From assembly GCF_007097365.1 (NCBI RefSeq), contig NZ_VJZR01000010.1:62001-126000 (forward strand): a stretch of 64,000 nt of DNA, read 5' to 3'. Under the pieces are notes generated by a model. It saw only the letters and a program-made list of their open reading frames with translations. It did no database searches and had not been told where the DNA came from. The position numbers and the translations under genes were made by a program. Positions 63,956 through 64,000 of the stretch are shown in pieces. The DNA comes from Flavobacterium franklandianum (GTDB lineage Bacteria > Bacteroidota > Bacteroidia > Flavobacteriales > Flavobacteriaceae). How positions within the stretch are numbered: the first letter of the stretch is position 1; each line of letters starts with the position of its first letter.

Positions 63956-63999
63956 TTGTAAATTTTTATTGTTTTTTCATTTGTCAAATGTAATTCGCA
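63952..63999 (-). CDS. Possible end of a HipB-like gene, truncated by window edge
   Basis: In the frame whose TGA overlaps the ATG of the HipS-like gene (ATGA), the last 15 codons read CELHLTNEKTIKIYK. A 4-base overlap is usual between the genes of such operons, and a HipB-like helix-turn-helix protein is expected at this place. Too little is visible to identify it; a second frame ending LRITFDK is also open. Confidence 0.3.
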   Translation of the reverse strand, partial: CELHLTNEKTIKIYK

Positions 64000-64000
64000 A

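Overview
The window looks like chromosome from a member of the Bacteroidota, most likely a Flavobacteriaceae close to Flavobacterium. The signs are low GC by eye, A-rich leaders without Shine-Dalgarno sites, several matches to the Bacteroidota promoter TTG-N19/20-TAnnTTTG, and gene content typical of the family: an Oar-like TonB receptor, a bamD-rpoZ-coaBC-recN block, NAD-dependent LigA, FabV, a split 5'-nucleotidase and many LytTR regulators. No tRNA, rRNA, CRISPR array, phage or transposase gene was recognised.

Layout. 1-6.7 kb (minus strand): an accessory run with the end of a short-chain dehydrogenase, a decayed NTF2-like lipoprotein, a 7-TM protein, an NAD-dependent epimerase-like protein, two NTF2/SnoaL-like exported proteins and three related two-module exported proteins of unknown function. 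6.9-9.6 kb: a TPR/HisKA_2 sensor kinase with its LytTR regulator, upstream on the same strand. 10-20.6 kb: nadC, a four-helix-bundle (S23-type) gene between inverted 7-bp repeat arrays, a YihY/BrkB protein, priA, a second LytTR regulator, rpsF-rpsR-rplI, an Oar-like receptor and a small conserved protein. 20.8-27.4 kb: a heavy-metal RND efflux operon with two small His-rich proteins in front. 27.5-33.4 kb: ligA, two YhhN-like membrane proteins, a 5'-nucleotidase split over two genes and a small conserved protein. 33.4-45 kb: dapA, bamD, rpoZ, coaBC, a DUF4835-type protein, recN, fabV, a glycosyltransferase, coaE and a two-component pair. 45-54.4 kb: acyl-ACP thioesterase, miaA, a K+ channel, an exonuclease/GIY-YIG fusion, yggS, a 3-hydroxyacyl-CoA dehydrogenase, an adenine methyltransferase with a likely restriction partner, a Gfo/Idh oxidoreductase and pcm. 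54.4-62.5 kb: HTH-Fic, smpB, a VF530 protein, a DUF3575-like protein, a GNAT, an aldose epimerase, an M1 peptidase, agmatine deiminase and a secreted protein made of two TonB-plug-like repeats. 62.6-64 kb: a HipS/HipT-like kinase toxin module cut by the window edge.

Besides housekeeping genes, the main interest is (i) the unexplained exported NTF2-like/two-module cluster beside a two-component system, (ii) a tripartite HipBST-like module, (iii) a compact candidate restriction-modification pair, and (iv) a rich set of small repeats: 7-bp arrays near gene starts, a 140-bp element with terminal inverted repeats, two copies of a larger REP-like family, and two different short repeats that seem to have entered the yggS reading frame without breaking it.

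All functional calls come from reading motifs by eye; no database search was possible.
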